Source of the DNA: Bacteroidales bacterium
Lineage (GTDB): Bacteria > Bacteroidota > Bacteroidia > Bacteroidales > Paludibacteraceae
Length of the DNA: 44,279 bases
Direction: 5' to 3'
Assembly: GCA_012837935.1 (NCBI GenBank)
Contig: DUQG01000074.1
Location: 1 to 44,279 of the forward strand
Shown here one piece after another: positions 1-7,927 of this stretch (positions within the stretch are counted from its first letter, which is position 1; every line of letters begins with the position of its first letter). The position numbers and the translations under genes are program-made. Under the pieces are notes generated by a model, which did no database searches, was not told where the DNA came from, and worked only from the letters and a program-made list of their open reading frames with translations.

Positions 1-10
1 GTTTGGTTAC

Positions 11-43
11 CCCCGTTTTGAGCGTCTAACTACAAAAACGGGG
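11..43. repeat. GC-rich hairpin near window edge
   Basis: CCCCGTTTT at 11-19 is the perfect inverse of AAAACGGGG at 35-43, with a 15-nt loop. It lies beyond the decayed IS110 gene. It could be a terminator of a gene outside the window or part of an element end; no T-run follows on either strand, so its role is undecided. Confidence 0.5.
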
Positions 44-62
44 TGATAAACAAAGATACAAA

Positions 63-97
63 AAAGCCAACTATCTCACAATGATTTAGTTGGCTTT
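63..97. terminator. Bidirectional hairpin terminator after the IS110 remnant
   Basis: An 11-bp perfect stem (AAAGCCAACTA at 63-73, TAGTTGGCTTT at 87-97) with a 13-nt loop. On the minus strand it is followed by a T-rich run (62 down to 57), and on the plus strand by GTTTTGTT. It would end minus-strand transcription through the transposase remnant. Confidence 0.7.
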
Positions 98-107
98 GTT
101 TTGTTAA

Positions 108-742
108 TTAGTGAATATCCCTTTTTACTCTTTCAGCAAGTTCGGGGTCTCTTTCCACCGATTTTTTAACTTCTTTTTTTAACAATAAATGCTGTTTTCA
201 AAAACATCAATTTGTTGTTATTTAAGTGCCAGAATGCTTTCTTGCGTGTATTTTGCACGTTTTAATGCATGTAGCTGATTTTTTAGCCTTGTAACTTCTT
301 TGTTGCAAGAGATTATTTCTCGGCAAAGCGTTCTTAAGCGTTTTAGCTCTTTGGATATCGGTTTCCACGCTTGTGGGGTGTGCTGCATGCCAAACAGAGC
401 TATTAATCTTGCATCAACCTTGTCTGTTTTAGTTTTGACATTCAGGCTTTTAGCAAAGTATTTTATCTTGCTTGCAAGAACTACTGAAACCAAACATTGG
501 TTTTCATGTAAGAAGTATGCAAGATTCTCGTAATAAACACCTGTGGATTCCATAACAAAATGAACTGCTGTTCCTTTGCTTTTGGCTTGTGTCCACTCTA
601 AAAATAAAACAAAACCGTTGTAATCATTAGTGAATTTTCGTGTTCCTTTTATAACACTACGCTCTTGATTACCTGTGATAAATTGGACTTGGAAATCATC
701 TTTTGATAAATCAATTCCAACAACGTTTTTTTGCTCAATCAT
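108..742 (-). pseudogene. IS110-family transposase, 5' half only, decayed
   Basis: The first 174 residues (742 to 218) match the DEDD transposase N-terminal domain of IS110 elements. D11 in the GIDLSK motif, E65 in FVMESTGVYY and D107/D110 in KTDKVDARLIA are visible. The reading frame meets TAA at 218-220 and a second in-frame stop shortly after. In another frame the protein resumes as a recognisable helix ending ERDPELAERVKRDIH before a stop at 108-110. The C-terminal Transposase_20 domain, which carries the catalytic serine motif, is absent. The gene is therefore truncated and frameshifted and should be inactive. An IS200-type element ends about 15 bp upstream of its start codon, so its own upstream region was probably lost or displaced. 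Family assignment is secure; the order of events is inference. Confidence 0.85.
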
Positions 743-757
743 AATTAAACTGAAACA

Positions 758-801
758 CTATGGATTGGAAATCCATAGGTTTTATTGCGAATGAAATTCG
801 C
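758..801. repeat. Right-end hairpins of the IS200-type element
   Basis: Two adjacent perfect palindromes. The first is 9 bp with loop GGA (758-766 and 770-778); the second is 6 bp with loop GAA (787-792 and 796-801). They lie 3' of tnpA, where TnpA recognises subterminal hairpins. Two hairpins at one end is slightly unusual; one may belong to the older IS110 neighbourhood. Confidence 0.65.
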
Positions 802-842
802 TAACGACACTGCAAACATGAAGGCTTTTTATTATATGTTGC

Positions 843-1274
843 TCATTCAAGTATCCAGCTATTGGTTGGAGAATTCGGTTTATCTTTATGATGATCTAAG
901 TACTCCTGTACCATTTCATCTGTTATTCTACCCGTACTCCATGCGCCATAACCAATTGCCCAAAAGTGTTGACCCCAATACCGTTTCTTCAACTCTGGAT
1001 ATTCTTGTTGTAAAATATGAGAACTACGACCTTTCAACTTCTTCACTAAAACACTTATGCGCAGTGAAGGGGGATACTCAATATGAATGTGAACATGATC
1101 TTTACTCACAACACCTTTCAAGATACGAACATTTTCACTATTACACGTCTGAATTATTAAATCCCGACAACGTTTTTGAATATCACCCTTTAAAACATGA
1201 TACCGATATTTCGTTATCCAAACTATATGAACACTCAAATTACTTACTGTATGAGAACTACTTCTATTTTCCAT
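843..1274 (-). CDS. tnpA: IS200/IS605-family transposase TnpA
   Basis: A 143-residue Y1-type HUH transposase that cuts and rejoins single-stranded DNA through a tyrosine. The HUH metal site is visible as H60-V-H62-I-H64 followed by IEYPP, and the nucleophile is Y125 in MVQEYLDHH. These spacings match the IS608 prototype (HUH near 64/66, Tyr near 127). The start MENRSSSH and the full length are those of intact family members, and there is no internal stop. It could be active and could also mobilise related palindrome-ended elements. The gene points towards the IS110 remnant, and its own left-end hairpin lies about 40 bp upstream. No accessory tnpB/IscB or guide RNA is seen. Confidence 0.92.
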   Translation of the reverse strand: MENRSSSHTVSNLSVHIVWITKYRYHVLKGDIQKRCRDLIIQTCNSENVRILKGVVSKDHVHIHIEYPPSLRISVLVKKLKGRSSHILQQEYPELKKRYWGQHFWAIGYGAWSTGRITDEMVQEYLDHHKDKPNSPTNSWILE

Positions 1275-1312
1275 TATGCAAAAATAGAAAAATTTATAGA
1301 AACTGAAAGTAA

Positions 1313-1329
1313 CCGCAATGGAATTGCGG
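1313..1329. repeat. Left-end hairpin of the IS200-type element
   Basis: CCGCAAT and ATTGCGG flank a GGA loop, a perfect 7-bp palindrome about 40 bp upstream of the tnpA start. The 3-nt loop matches the right-end hairpin at 758-778, which supports one element. Confidence 0.65.
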
Positions 1330-1612
1330 GGGGTTAACCATTAACTGAAAAATAAATTATGGAAAGAACTCTAATATCCGTCTATGCTCGTAAAAAATGC
1401 TGAATATAAGCAGTTTGCTTATTTCAATGATACTTAACCAGACTCGAAAAAGAGTAAAATATGGGTGCATCATCTATCGGACGATATACCAAAAGTTATC
1501 AAGTTATCTGCTACTGTTCCCATATTTCTTTCCCTATTAGTCTGCATAATTTATCAAATTTAATTGTTTGTGCAAACATACGAGATATCGGGACTAAAAT
1601 CATATATTAAAT
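1330..1612. other. Gene-free stretch between the IS element and the acyl-CoA dehydrogenase
   Basis: No gene is supported. There is a loose inverted pair AATATGGG (1458-1465) / CCCATATT (1519-1526) and a minus-strand TATGTTTG (complement at 1573-1580) that fits the Bacteroidetes -7 consensus but lacks a -33 TTTG. The latter could be an orphan promoter left by IS insertion. Confidence 0.4.
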
Positions 1613-3316
1613 TTACATTTTATATTTATCCAGACTTTCAGGATTAAATTGCTTGATAAACAAAGCATTTTTGTTTACTTCTGCTTCTGCGTAGTTTAGA
1701 TATATTTCCACAGAATTTAGGAAAAGATTCTCTTCGTCGCGGCTTGCATCTAAGATAAGCAAGTAACACATAATGATATGTCCTGCCATTTCTACCAAGC
1801 GACGAGCCTGGAAGTCAAGATAATCTTGATTTTTCAACTCATCAACACGTGCTGTGGATGTTTCAAGCAGAGTAGTCATGCTGATTAAGCGTTCACGCAG
1901 ATTTTCAAATTCCGATTTAATCGGCATTTGCTCGTATTCTCGGATTTTTTTCAGATACAATCCTGTGGTAATGTAGCGGATAGCCGCCACAACTTGCAAT
2001 TGCGTAGTTCCTTCGTAAATAGTCAAGATACGAGCGTCACGGTAAATGCGTTCACAAGCGTAATCTTTCATAAACCCGGAACCGCCGTGCACCTGAATGC
2101 TGTCGTAGGCGTTTTGGTTAGCAAATTCACTTGAAAACATCTTTACAAGCGGCGTATAAGCATCTGCCAAACGGCTGTACTCTTTGTATTCCGCTCTTTC
2201 TTCCGGTGTCAGTTTGCGTTCTTGCTCAATGCCTTCGTAGGCTTTGTACAAATCTACAAAACGAGTTGTTTCATAAAGCAATGCACGTGAAGCATCCAAT
2301 TTTGCTTTCATCATCGCCAGCATTTCATATACAGCAGGAAACTCAATAATAGCTTTGCCATACTGTTTGCGGTCTTTGGCATAGTTAAGTGCTTCTTGAT
2401 AAGCAGCTTCACACACACCCACCGATTGAGCACCCACGCCCAAGCGAGCACCGTTCATCAGCGACATTACGTATTTAATCAAACCCATTCTGCGAGTTCC
2501 CACCAATTTTGCAGGTGTGTTGGTAAACACCAATTCACAAGTCGGCGAACCTTTAATACCGAGTTTGTTCTCAATACGACGAACTTTGACGGTGTGGTCA
2601 AATTGATTGTCAACCACGAAGTAGGAAAGTCCGCGTGCATCTTGTGTGCCTTCTTCCGAACGAGCAAGTACCAGTTTAACGTGTGCGTCTCCGTTGGTGA
2701 TAAAGCGTTTCACACCATTAAGATACCATTGCCCATCTTTTTCTGTTGCTCTTAGTTGTACAGCTTGAAGGTCGGAACCGGCATCAGGCTCGGTTAAGTC
2801 CATCGAGAAAGTATCACCAATTGTTGCACGGGGTAAAAACTCGGCTTTGATATCTTCGTCAGCAAAGTCATTTATCGTTTCGGCACAGTCTTGCAAACCC
2901 CAGATATTAGCAAAGCCTGCATCTGCACGAGAAACAATTTCGCCACTCATTACATAAGGAGTCATGGCAAAGTTCAGTCCGCCAAATTCACGTGGCAATG
3001 ACATACCGTAAACACCTGCTTGTACAAGTGCGTCGTGGTTTTCTTGTGTGCCGCGTGCATATTTTACTCGGTTATTGATAACTTGCGGACCTTCTTGGTC
3101 CACGCTTTCAGCATTAGCAGCGATGGTTTCACCACTAATTTCGCCGATGATCTCGAGCACTTTGTCGTAATTGTCGATTGCATCCTCAAAATCTTGAGGA
3201 GCAAAGTCGTATTTGTCTTTTTCCGAAAAGTTCCGCTCACGAAGCGTAACAATTTTCTGCATCAACGGATGCGTAAGCTGAAATTTCAGCGCCGGATTGT
3301 TTTTGTAGAAGTTCAT
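1613..3316 (-). CDS. Acyl-CoA dehydrogenase (butyryl-CoA dehydrogenase-like)
   Basis: A 567-residue FAD-dependent acyl-CoA dehydrogenase of the longer Bacteroidetes type. The N-terminal helical part and the FAD-binding DLTEPDAGSDLQ segment are present, followed by the KRFITNGD strand region, the RKQYGK(A)I motif and the catalytic-glutamate region IYEGTTQLQ. An insert of about 40 residues (ERKLTPEERAEYKEYS and flanks) and an extra C-terminal helical stretch explain the length over the usual 380-400 residues. It would oxidise or, with EtfAB, reduce short-chain acyl-/enoyl-CoA. The electron acceptors EtfA and EtfB are encoded upstream on the same strand, and Hbd, Pta and AckA lie elsewhere in the window, so a role in butyrate-type fermentation or beta-oxidation is likely. 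Substrate chain length cannot be read from the sequence. A heptamer array sits 15 bp before its start. Confidence 0.9.
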   Translation of the reverse strand: MNFYKNNPALKFQLTHPLMQKIVTLRERNFSEKDKYDFAPQDFEDAIDNYDKVLEIIGEISGETIAANAESVDQEGPQVINNRVKYARGTQENHDALVQAGVYGMSLPREFGGLNFAMTPYVMSGEIVSRADAGFANIWGLQDCAETINDFADEDIKAEFLPRATIGDTFSMDLTEPDAGSDLQAVQLRATEKDGQWYLNGVKRFITNGDAHVKLVLARSEEGTQDARGLSYFVVDNQFDHTVKVRRIENKLGIKGSPTCELVFTNTPAKLVGTRRMGLIKYVMSLMNGARLGVGAQSVGVCEAAYQEALNYAKDRKQYGKAIIEFPAVYEMLAMMKAKLDASRALLYETTRFVDLYKAYEGIEQERKLTPEERAEYKEYSRLADAYTPLVKMFSSEFANQNAYDSIQVHGGSGFMKDYACERIYRDARILTIYEGTTQLQVVAAIRYITTGLYLKKIREYEQMPIKSEFENLRERLISMTTLLETSTARVDELKNQDYLDFQARRLVEMAGHIIMCYLLILDASRDEENLFLNSVEIYLNYAEAEVNKNALFIKQFNPESLDKYKM

Positions 3317-3331
3317 AATATTTTAATAAAT

Positions 3332-3366
3332 GTAGATGGTAGTTGGTAGATGGTAGATAGTAGTTA
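3332..3366. repeat. Heptanucleotide array upstream of the acyl-CoA dehydrogenase start
   Basis: Five consecutive 7-bp units on the plus strand: GTAGATG, GTAGTTG, GTAGATG, GTAGATA, GTAGTTA. The sense (minus) strand of the gene therefore reads CTACCATC-type repeats just before the start codon. Related arrays occur at 3891-3926, 16236-16291, 27216-27236 and 40524-40586. Confidence 0.85.
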
Positions 3367-3446
3367 ACCAAATGCCAAGATACAATCTCTTTAATTTAAT
3401 TGTTTATTTTAATAAAGAATAGATAGAAATTGGAAGAAAAAACTTT

Positions 3447-3839
3447 TTAACGGTGATTTTTTATTAAGCCGCTATTTCGTTCAATAGCACCTGAATAGGC
3501 TCCTAATTGTTTTAGCACAGAAACCAACTGACTGTTATGTGTTTCAAACTGTTCGGTAGAAATATATTCCAAATCACGAGATAAAATAAGATAATATCTG
3601 CATTCTTCGCCTGAACTTTCAGAAATGTTGTAAAATCTCAATTTATCTTTAACGCCTCGCTTTTTATATCCTTCCACAATGTTGGCAGGGATAGAAACAG
3701 CTGCTCTACGAAACTGCGACGTTAAACCGAAAAGTTCTTCTTTCGGGAAATGTTTGGTTAGTTTATAGACAGCGAGTACAAAATGGTGTGCGTTTCTCCA
3801 AACATCTAAATCTTCAAAATTATTCGTTTTTGGTCTCAT
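3447..3839 (-). CDS. Four-helix bundle protein (23S rRNA IVS-encoded / bAvd-like family)
   Basis: 130 residues. The family signature is clear: an early DLDVWRNAHHFVLAVYKLTK helix, then FPKEELFGLTSQFRRAAVSIPANIVEG and a C-terminal helix. Members form pentameric four-helix-bundle rings. They were first seen as ORFs in 23S rRNA intervening sequences and as the Avd accessory protein of diversity-generating retroelements; most free-standing copies have no known role. Here there is no reverse transcriptase, rRNA or variable repeat nearby. The gene sits between etfA and the acyl-CoA dehydrogenase, flanked by heptamer arrays in inverted orientation (3332-3366 and 3891-3926), which makes it look like a cassette dropped into the electron-transfer locus. 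The cassette idea is inference. Confidence 0.88.
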   Translation of the reverse strand: MRPKTNNFEDLDVWRNAHHFVLAVYKLTKHFPKEELFGLTSQFRRAAVSIPANIVEGYKKRGVKDKLRFYNISESSGEECRYYLILSRDLEYISTEQFETHNSQLVSVLKQLGAYSGAIERNSGLIKNHR

Positions 3840-3890
3840 AATTATTTGTTTTTAATTGTTAGATATAATTTTCAATGCTAAATCTTCCGC

Positions 3891-3926
3891 CTACCATCTA
3901 CTATCTCCTATCTCCCGTCTCCCATC
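3891..3926. repeat. Heptanucleotide array just after the etfA stop
   Basis: The plus strand begins CTACCATCTAC. Read on the minus strand the period is 7 bp: GATGGGA, GACGGGA, GATAGGA, GATAGTA, GATGGTA. It ends 7 bp before the etfA stop codon and is in the opposite orientation to 3332-3366, with the four-helix-bundle gene between them. Confidence 0.85.
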
Positions 3927-3932
3927 TTTCCC

Positions 3933-4952
3933 CTACTTACTATTTTTCTTATAATATTTAATCATTTTCGGCACCACTTCTTCCACGTTGCCGGTGATTA
4001 CGTAGTCGGCAATGGCGTTGATAGGTGCGTTCGGGTCATTATTGATGGCAATAATCATAGAGCTTTCTTGCATTCCTGCAATGTGTTGGATTTGTCCGGA
4101 AATACCGCAAGCGATATAGAGTTTCGGACGAACCGTAATTCCTGTCTGTCCGATTTGACGCTCGTGCTCGATAAAACCTGCATCCACAGCAGCACGTGAA
4201 GCACCAACTTCACCACCCAGCGTATGTGCCAAGTCAAAGAGCAGATTGAAGTTTTCGGCACTTCCCATCCCGTAACCACCTGCTACGATGATAGGTGCAC
4301 CTTTAATGTTGAGCTTCGATTTTTCCATATGTCGCTCAATTACCTCAATCACAAAATCCTCGTCGGAAACATACTTCGCCACATCCAGTTTTTTCACTGT
4401 TCCTTTGTAGTTCGGGTCACGGATTTCTTTTTTCATCACGCCTTCCCTCACGGTAGCCATCTGCGGACGGCAATCCGGATTTACAATAGTTGCTACGATA
4501 TTTCCTCCGAATGCCGGACGAATTTGATAGAGCAGGTTTTCATAGGTTTTTTCTGCTTTTTTGTCTTCGAATTCTCCTATTTCAAGAGAAGTACAGTCAG
4601 CAGTAAGTCCGCTGAAAAGAGCAGAAGATACTCTCGGTCCCAAGTCACGACCTACGGAAGTGGCTCCCATAAAGGCAATTTGCGGTTTTTCCTCTTTGAA
4701 AAGATTTACCAGTACGGAAGTATGCGGCAATGTAGTGTAAGGCGACAATCGCTTGTCGTCTGCCACGTAAAGCACATCTACACCATACGGGAACACTTGT
4801 TCGCCAATTTTATCCAACTGATAACCAATGGCTACCGCTTCCAACTTGCATTTCAGTTCGTCAGCCAGCGTACGACCTTTGGTCAGAAGCTCAAGGCTAA
4901 CATCAGCTACGATGCCGTCTTCTATTTCAAGATATACTATTAAGTTGTTCAT
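3933..4952 (-). CDS. etfA: Electron transfer flavoprotein alpha subunit
   Basis: 339 residues from MNNLIVYLEIEDG. An ORF extension upstream to 5024 is only read-through into the 3' end of the previous gene, so the start at 4952 was chosen; it matches the EtfA N-terminus. The FAD-binding C-terminal domain is complete: GGYGMGSAENF, GASRAAVDAGF, ERQIGQTGITVRP, YIACGISGQIQHIAGM and AINNDPNAPI. EtfA pairs with EtfB to pass electrons between acyl-CoA dehydrogenases and the quinone pool or ferredoxin/NAD in bifurcating types. etfA normally follows etfB directly; here a 2.9-kb esterase gene separates them, ending 34 bp before this start. Whether this pair bifurcates electrons cannot be told from what I can see. 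Confidence 0.93.
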   Translation of the reverse strand: MNNLIVYLEIEDGIVADVSLELLTKGRTLADELKCKLEAVAIGYQLDKIGEQVFPYGVDVLYVADDKRLSPYTTLPHTSVLVNLFKEEKPQIAFMGATSVGRDLGPRVSSALFSGLTADCTSLEIGEFEDKKAEKTYENLLYQIRPAFGGNIVATIVNPDCRPQMATVREGVMKKEIRDPNYKGTVKKLDVAKYVSDEDFVIEVIERHMEKSKLNIKGAPIIVAGGYGMGSAENFNLLFDLAHTLGGEVGASRAAVDAGFIEHERQIGQTGITVRPKLYIACGISGQIQHIAGMQESSMIIAINNDPNAPINAIADYVITGNVEEVVPKMIKYYKKNSK

Positions 4953-4986
4953 AGTTTTTCGCTTTAATTGGTTTGAGCGATTTATT

Positions 4987-7893
4987 TTATTTTTTATTAA
5001 TTTTAAATGTTTGTTCCGAAACACTGTTTTTAACCGTAATCAAATAGGTGTTTGGCTGTAATGACGATATGTCAAGTCTGTGTGTTTCGTTATTATTAGT
5101 AGTAATAATATTTTTTGTTCTTAAAAGCTTTCCGTCTAATCCAATCACAGAGATTTTATAAGTTTCCTTATCTGCTAAAGTTACATTTACAAAATCCTCG
5201 CACGGATTAGGATACACATTTACGGCATTGGCATCTACCGCATTAACAGAGACCCAATTCTCTAACTGAATGTTAAAATCATAAATCCTGCCTCTGTCCA
5301 CAATGTCGTAACCGTTGTCTTTGAATTGGCTTGGTCGCCAAGCATCGGTGTAGTAAATACGCATACGGGTAGTTCCAATGCTTGCTTGTTCCGGTACTTT
5401 AATCTCTTTATTAATGCTGAGCACTGCGGGCGTAGTCTGTTTTCTATTCCCGATTGTAGCTATATGCTCGCCTTCATCCTCAAAATCGCCGTCACGGTTC
5501 CAATCTGCAAATATTAAACATTGTGTATGCTGCAAACCATCAGTCTGATTGGCTAATCCTTCCAGTTTTAAGTTAAAAATCAAGCCAATACCGGCACAAA
5601 TAGTTAGTGACGGATCAAAAACATAGTGCGACGAAGGCGCTGAAGTAGCAGTATAACTAATATCCCTAAGTGCACCTTCTGTAGTGATGGATGTAGCATA
5701 TCGGTCAGCTTTTACCGTGCGAGAGCCTTGTCCGGGTGCATCCCACAAGCTGGTAGTTGCCACAAAACGAGATGTAGGACTGTTTGATGCGTTGAACAAA
5801 TTGGTTGTTGCATTTTCATCCCAGCCTAATCTTACATAGACAGGCTCGCTAATTTCGGCATTGGAAACAAGCACATCGTTTCCATCTAGCGTAGCGGTTG
5901 CTGTTTTGAATGTTCTATCGGCACCTGCAATTTCAAAACCGGATATTGCTTTTCCGTCTTTACTATAAAATCCGGCACTATTCTCAAAAATAACACGCAG
6001 TTTATCACCTTCCACTTTCAGTGAGTTGAACGTAGCTGCAACAGGTGCATCCATCTCTTTTCCATATACGTAAGCAAGTGCTGCATTACCCATACGGTTG
6101 CCCACATCCACTTTGTTTTCCGGGTGAATATTGGTATAATTGCTTATGTCCGAAATGGTTATACCATACACATACGGAATTTGTGAAACTTTTCGCTGCT
6201 CCATGGTGAACTGGCTCAGATATTCTCTCGAATTGATTGAAATTCCTGAACCATGAACCCAACCACTCCATTTATAATTAGCCAATTCGGTATAAATCAC
6301 AGGTAATTCTTGATTGTCCCAAGCATTTCGCCAAGAGTTTACGGTAGCAATAAATTTATTTCCGTAATCAAGAACAGGCGAATTCATACCCAAATTTTCT
6401 TCTCCTTGATACCAAATAATACCTTTAATCGGTATATTTAAGAAAGGTGCTAACATTCCATTAAAGTTGGCAGTAGGGAAGTTTTTACGATTATATCCGT
6501 TTGCCGAGGGCAATGTTTCCGTCGTGGCTTTTCTGTAAGCCGCTTCATACTCCGGTACATCTTTCAAGCCTTCCAGCGGTGTCCAAGCTTCAATAATTGT
6601 TCCTCCCACAGCACCTTGGATAATACCGATAGGTATATTTTGGTCGGTATGAAGTTTCCGTGCAAAATAAAATGCCACAGCACTATACGAACCCGCAGTT
6701 GAAGGCGAGCAAACAGTCCATCCACCTGCTTTTGGTGCGTAGCTTGATTCCGGTTGCTGACTTTGTTGCCATAAGTCGGTAGGCTGCATAAAGCGTATAT
6801 TGCTGAAATTAGCTGCAGCAGCATCTGCTGTCCCGTTAGAAGTTGCGCCATACCCGCTTCCGGTCAAGGTCATTTCCATATTTGACTGTCCGGATGCTAT
6901 CCACACATCGCCACAAACAAGATTAGAAATTGTTGCAGATCTTGAGTTTTCTCCTGTTGCTTCTAAACTAAAAGGCGTTGCTTTTGCAGTTTTTGCAGAA
7001 AAAGTACAAGTCCATTTTCCGGTAGCGTCAGCAGTAGCGTTCTTTGTTTCTCCGTCAAGCGTAATTGTCAGGTTGTCATTTGGTGCTGCTTTACCGGAAA
7101 TAACGATTGGTTTATCTCGCTGAATAACCGCATTATTGGTAAATGCTGCATCAAATACTATTTTTTCTGACGTATCCACTGAGACTATAGTAGGATTACC
7201 ATAGAGAATAAACGGACAATTGCCTTTTACATCAGGTGTAGAGTTATCGGTTATGCTTTCAAAACTCCAAGCTGCTTTTAAACCTTCTGTGTCGGCTGTT
7301 ACGGCAGAAGTTTTGTCAACAATTAACTCTTCCGGTGTCAGAGCTTTGTTGTAGAAACGCATTTCATCCAATTCCCCATTAAAAGGCATGCTTTCATTGC
7401 TTCGCTTACCAATAATTAAGGGTTGCGTATTGGTAACTCCGTTACTTGCTTTTACAGGGTCAAGTTGACGCTCCGTATCCATTTCTCCATCTACATACAA
7501 AAAGTATTTTTTATTTGGAATGTCAATCACAAAAGCAATATGATGCCAATTGCCGTCATTGATTTTGTATCTTGAACCACCGGGAACTGCTGATGATGTC
7601 CCATCTGTATGTGTACAGTTAATGGCAAAATAACCGTTCATTTGCCAAAATTCATATCCGACACCTGCTGCATTTAACCTTTTTGCAACAAATACTTGGT
7701 TGCTTGCATTGGTAGTTCTTATTCTTGTTGTAAATGTGAAACTTTCATCCGGTGCAATGTTAAGTGCAGCGTGGTCATCCGCTTTACCATACATGGAAGT
7801 ACTTCCTTTAAACTCAATGGCATTCTGTCCGAAAACAGTAAGCATTGGTATAAAGAGAAGTGCAAGAATTAATGTTTTTGTTTTTCTTAACAT
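4987..7893 (-). CDS. Secreted sialate O-acetylesterase with LamG, GEVED and T9SS sorting domains
   Basis: 968 residues. A signal peptide (about 1-22, ending VFGQ) is followed by a LamG/concanavalin-like domain (about 25-215) containing NDGNWHHIAFVID and FNGELDEMRFYNKALTPEE. The SASA-type esterase core (about 245-640) shows the nucleophile motif GQSNM (Ser337), then IIWYQGEEN and the ISDISNYTNIHPENK His/Asp block. Next comes a GEVED domain (about 735-895, FADWNRDGDFEDEGEH), then a T9SS C-terminal sorting domain (about 895-968, VYPNPCEDFVNV and YLITVK). It should remove O-acetyl groups from sialic acid or from acetylated plant or mucin glycans at the cell surface, and be exported by T9SS. It lies between etfB (34 bp upstream) and etfA (34 bp downstream) on the same strand, an unexpected place that suggests insertion. 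The exact substrate is unknown. Confidence 0.88.
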   Translation of the reverse strand: MLRKTKTLILALLFIPMLTVFGQNAIEFKGSTSMYGKADDHAALNIAPDESFTFTTRIRTTNASNQVFVAKRLNAAGVGYEFWQMNGYFAINCTHTDGTSSAVPGGSRYKINDGNWHHIAFVIDIPNKKYFLYVDGEMDTERQLDPVKASNGVTNTQPLIIGKRSNESMPFNGELDEMRFYNKALTPEELIVDKTSAVTADTEGLKAAWSFESITDNSTPDVKGNCPFILYGNPTIVSVDTSEKIVFDAAFTNNAVIQRDKPIVISGKAAPNDNLTITLDGETKNATADATGKWTCTFSAKTAKATPFSLEATGENSRSATISNLVCGDVWIASGQSNMEMTLTGSGYGATSNGTADAAAANFSNIRFMQPTDLWQQSQQPESSYAPKAGGWTVCSPSTAGSYSAVAFYFARKLHTDQNIPIGIIQGAVGGTIIEAWTPLEGLKDVPEYEAAYRKATTETLPSANGYNRKNFPTANFNGMLAPFLNIPIKGIIWYQGEENLGMNSPVLDYGNKFIATVNSWRNAWDNQELPVIYTELANYKWSGWVHGSGISINSREYLSQFTMEQRKVSQIPYVYGITISDISNYTNIHPENKVDVGNRMGNAALAYVYGKEMDAPVAATFNSLKVEGDKLRVIFENSAGFYSKDGKAISGFEIAGADRTFKTATATLDGNDVLVSNAEISEPVYVRLGWDENATTNLFNASNSPTSRFVATTSLWDAPGQGSRTVKADRYATSITTEGALRDISYTATSAPSSHYVFDPSLTICAGIGLIFNLKLEGLANQTDGLQHTQCLIFADWNRDGDFEDEGEHIATIGNRKQTTPAVLSINKEIKVPEQASIGTTRMRIYYTDAWRPSQFKDNGYDIVDRGRIYDFNIQLENWVSVNAVDANAVNVYPNPCEDFVNVTLADKETYKISVIGLDGKLLRTKNIITTNNNETHRLDISSLQPNTYLITVKNSVSEQTFKINKK

Positions 7894-7927
7894 GAGTATT
7901 ATAAAAATTTTAAGGGTTTTCTTATAC

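Larger units (their letters stand above)
758..1329 (-). mobile_element. IS200/IS605-type insertion sequence (tnpA only)
   Basis: A single Y1 transposase gene is bracketed by short perfect palindromes with 3-nt loops, the usual end signals of IS200/IS605 single-strand transposons. Downstream of tnpA are two hairpins, 758-778 (CTATGGATT, loop GGA) and 787-801 (GCGAAT, loop GAA). Upstream is one, 1313-1329 (CCGCAAT, loop GGA). No terminal inverted repeats or target duplication are seen, as expected for this family. No tnpB is present. Exact ends cannot be fixed without an empty site. Confidence 0.75.

Noticed and set aside
1313-1329. REP of the RAYT system
   Set aside because: It shares CCGCAAT with REP stems but has a 3-nt GGA loop and sits at the end of an IS200 element, so it is more likely that element's end.
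1461-1610. 49-codon open frame starting MGASSIGRY
   Set aside because: No recognisable family, no ribosome-binding context, and it ends against the acyl-CoA dehydrogenase 3' end; chance is sufficient.
3447-3839. Avd protein of a diversity-generating retroelement
   Set aside because: No reverse transcriptase and no template/variable repeat pair is present within the window.
4953-5024. N-terminal extension of EtfA
   Set aside because: It overlaps the 3' end of the esterase gene and is Lys/Asn-rich; EtfA proteins start at MNNLIVYLE.
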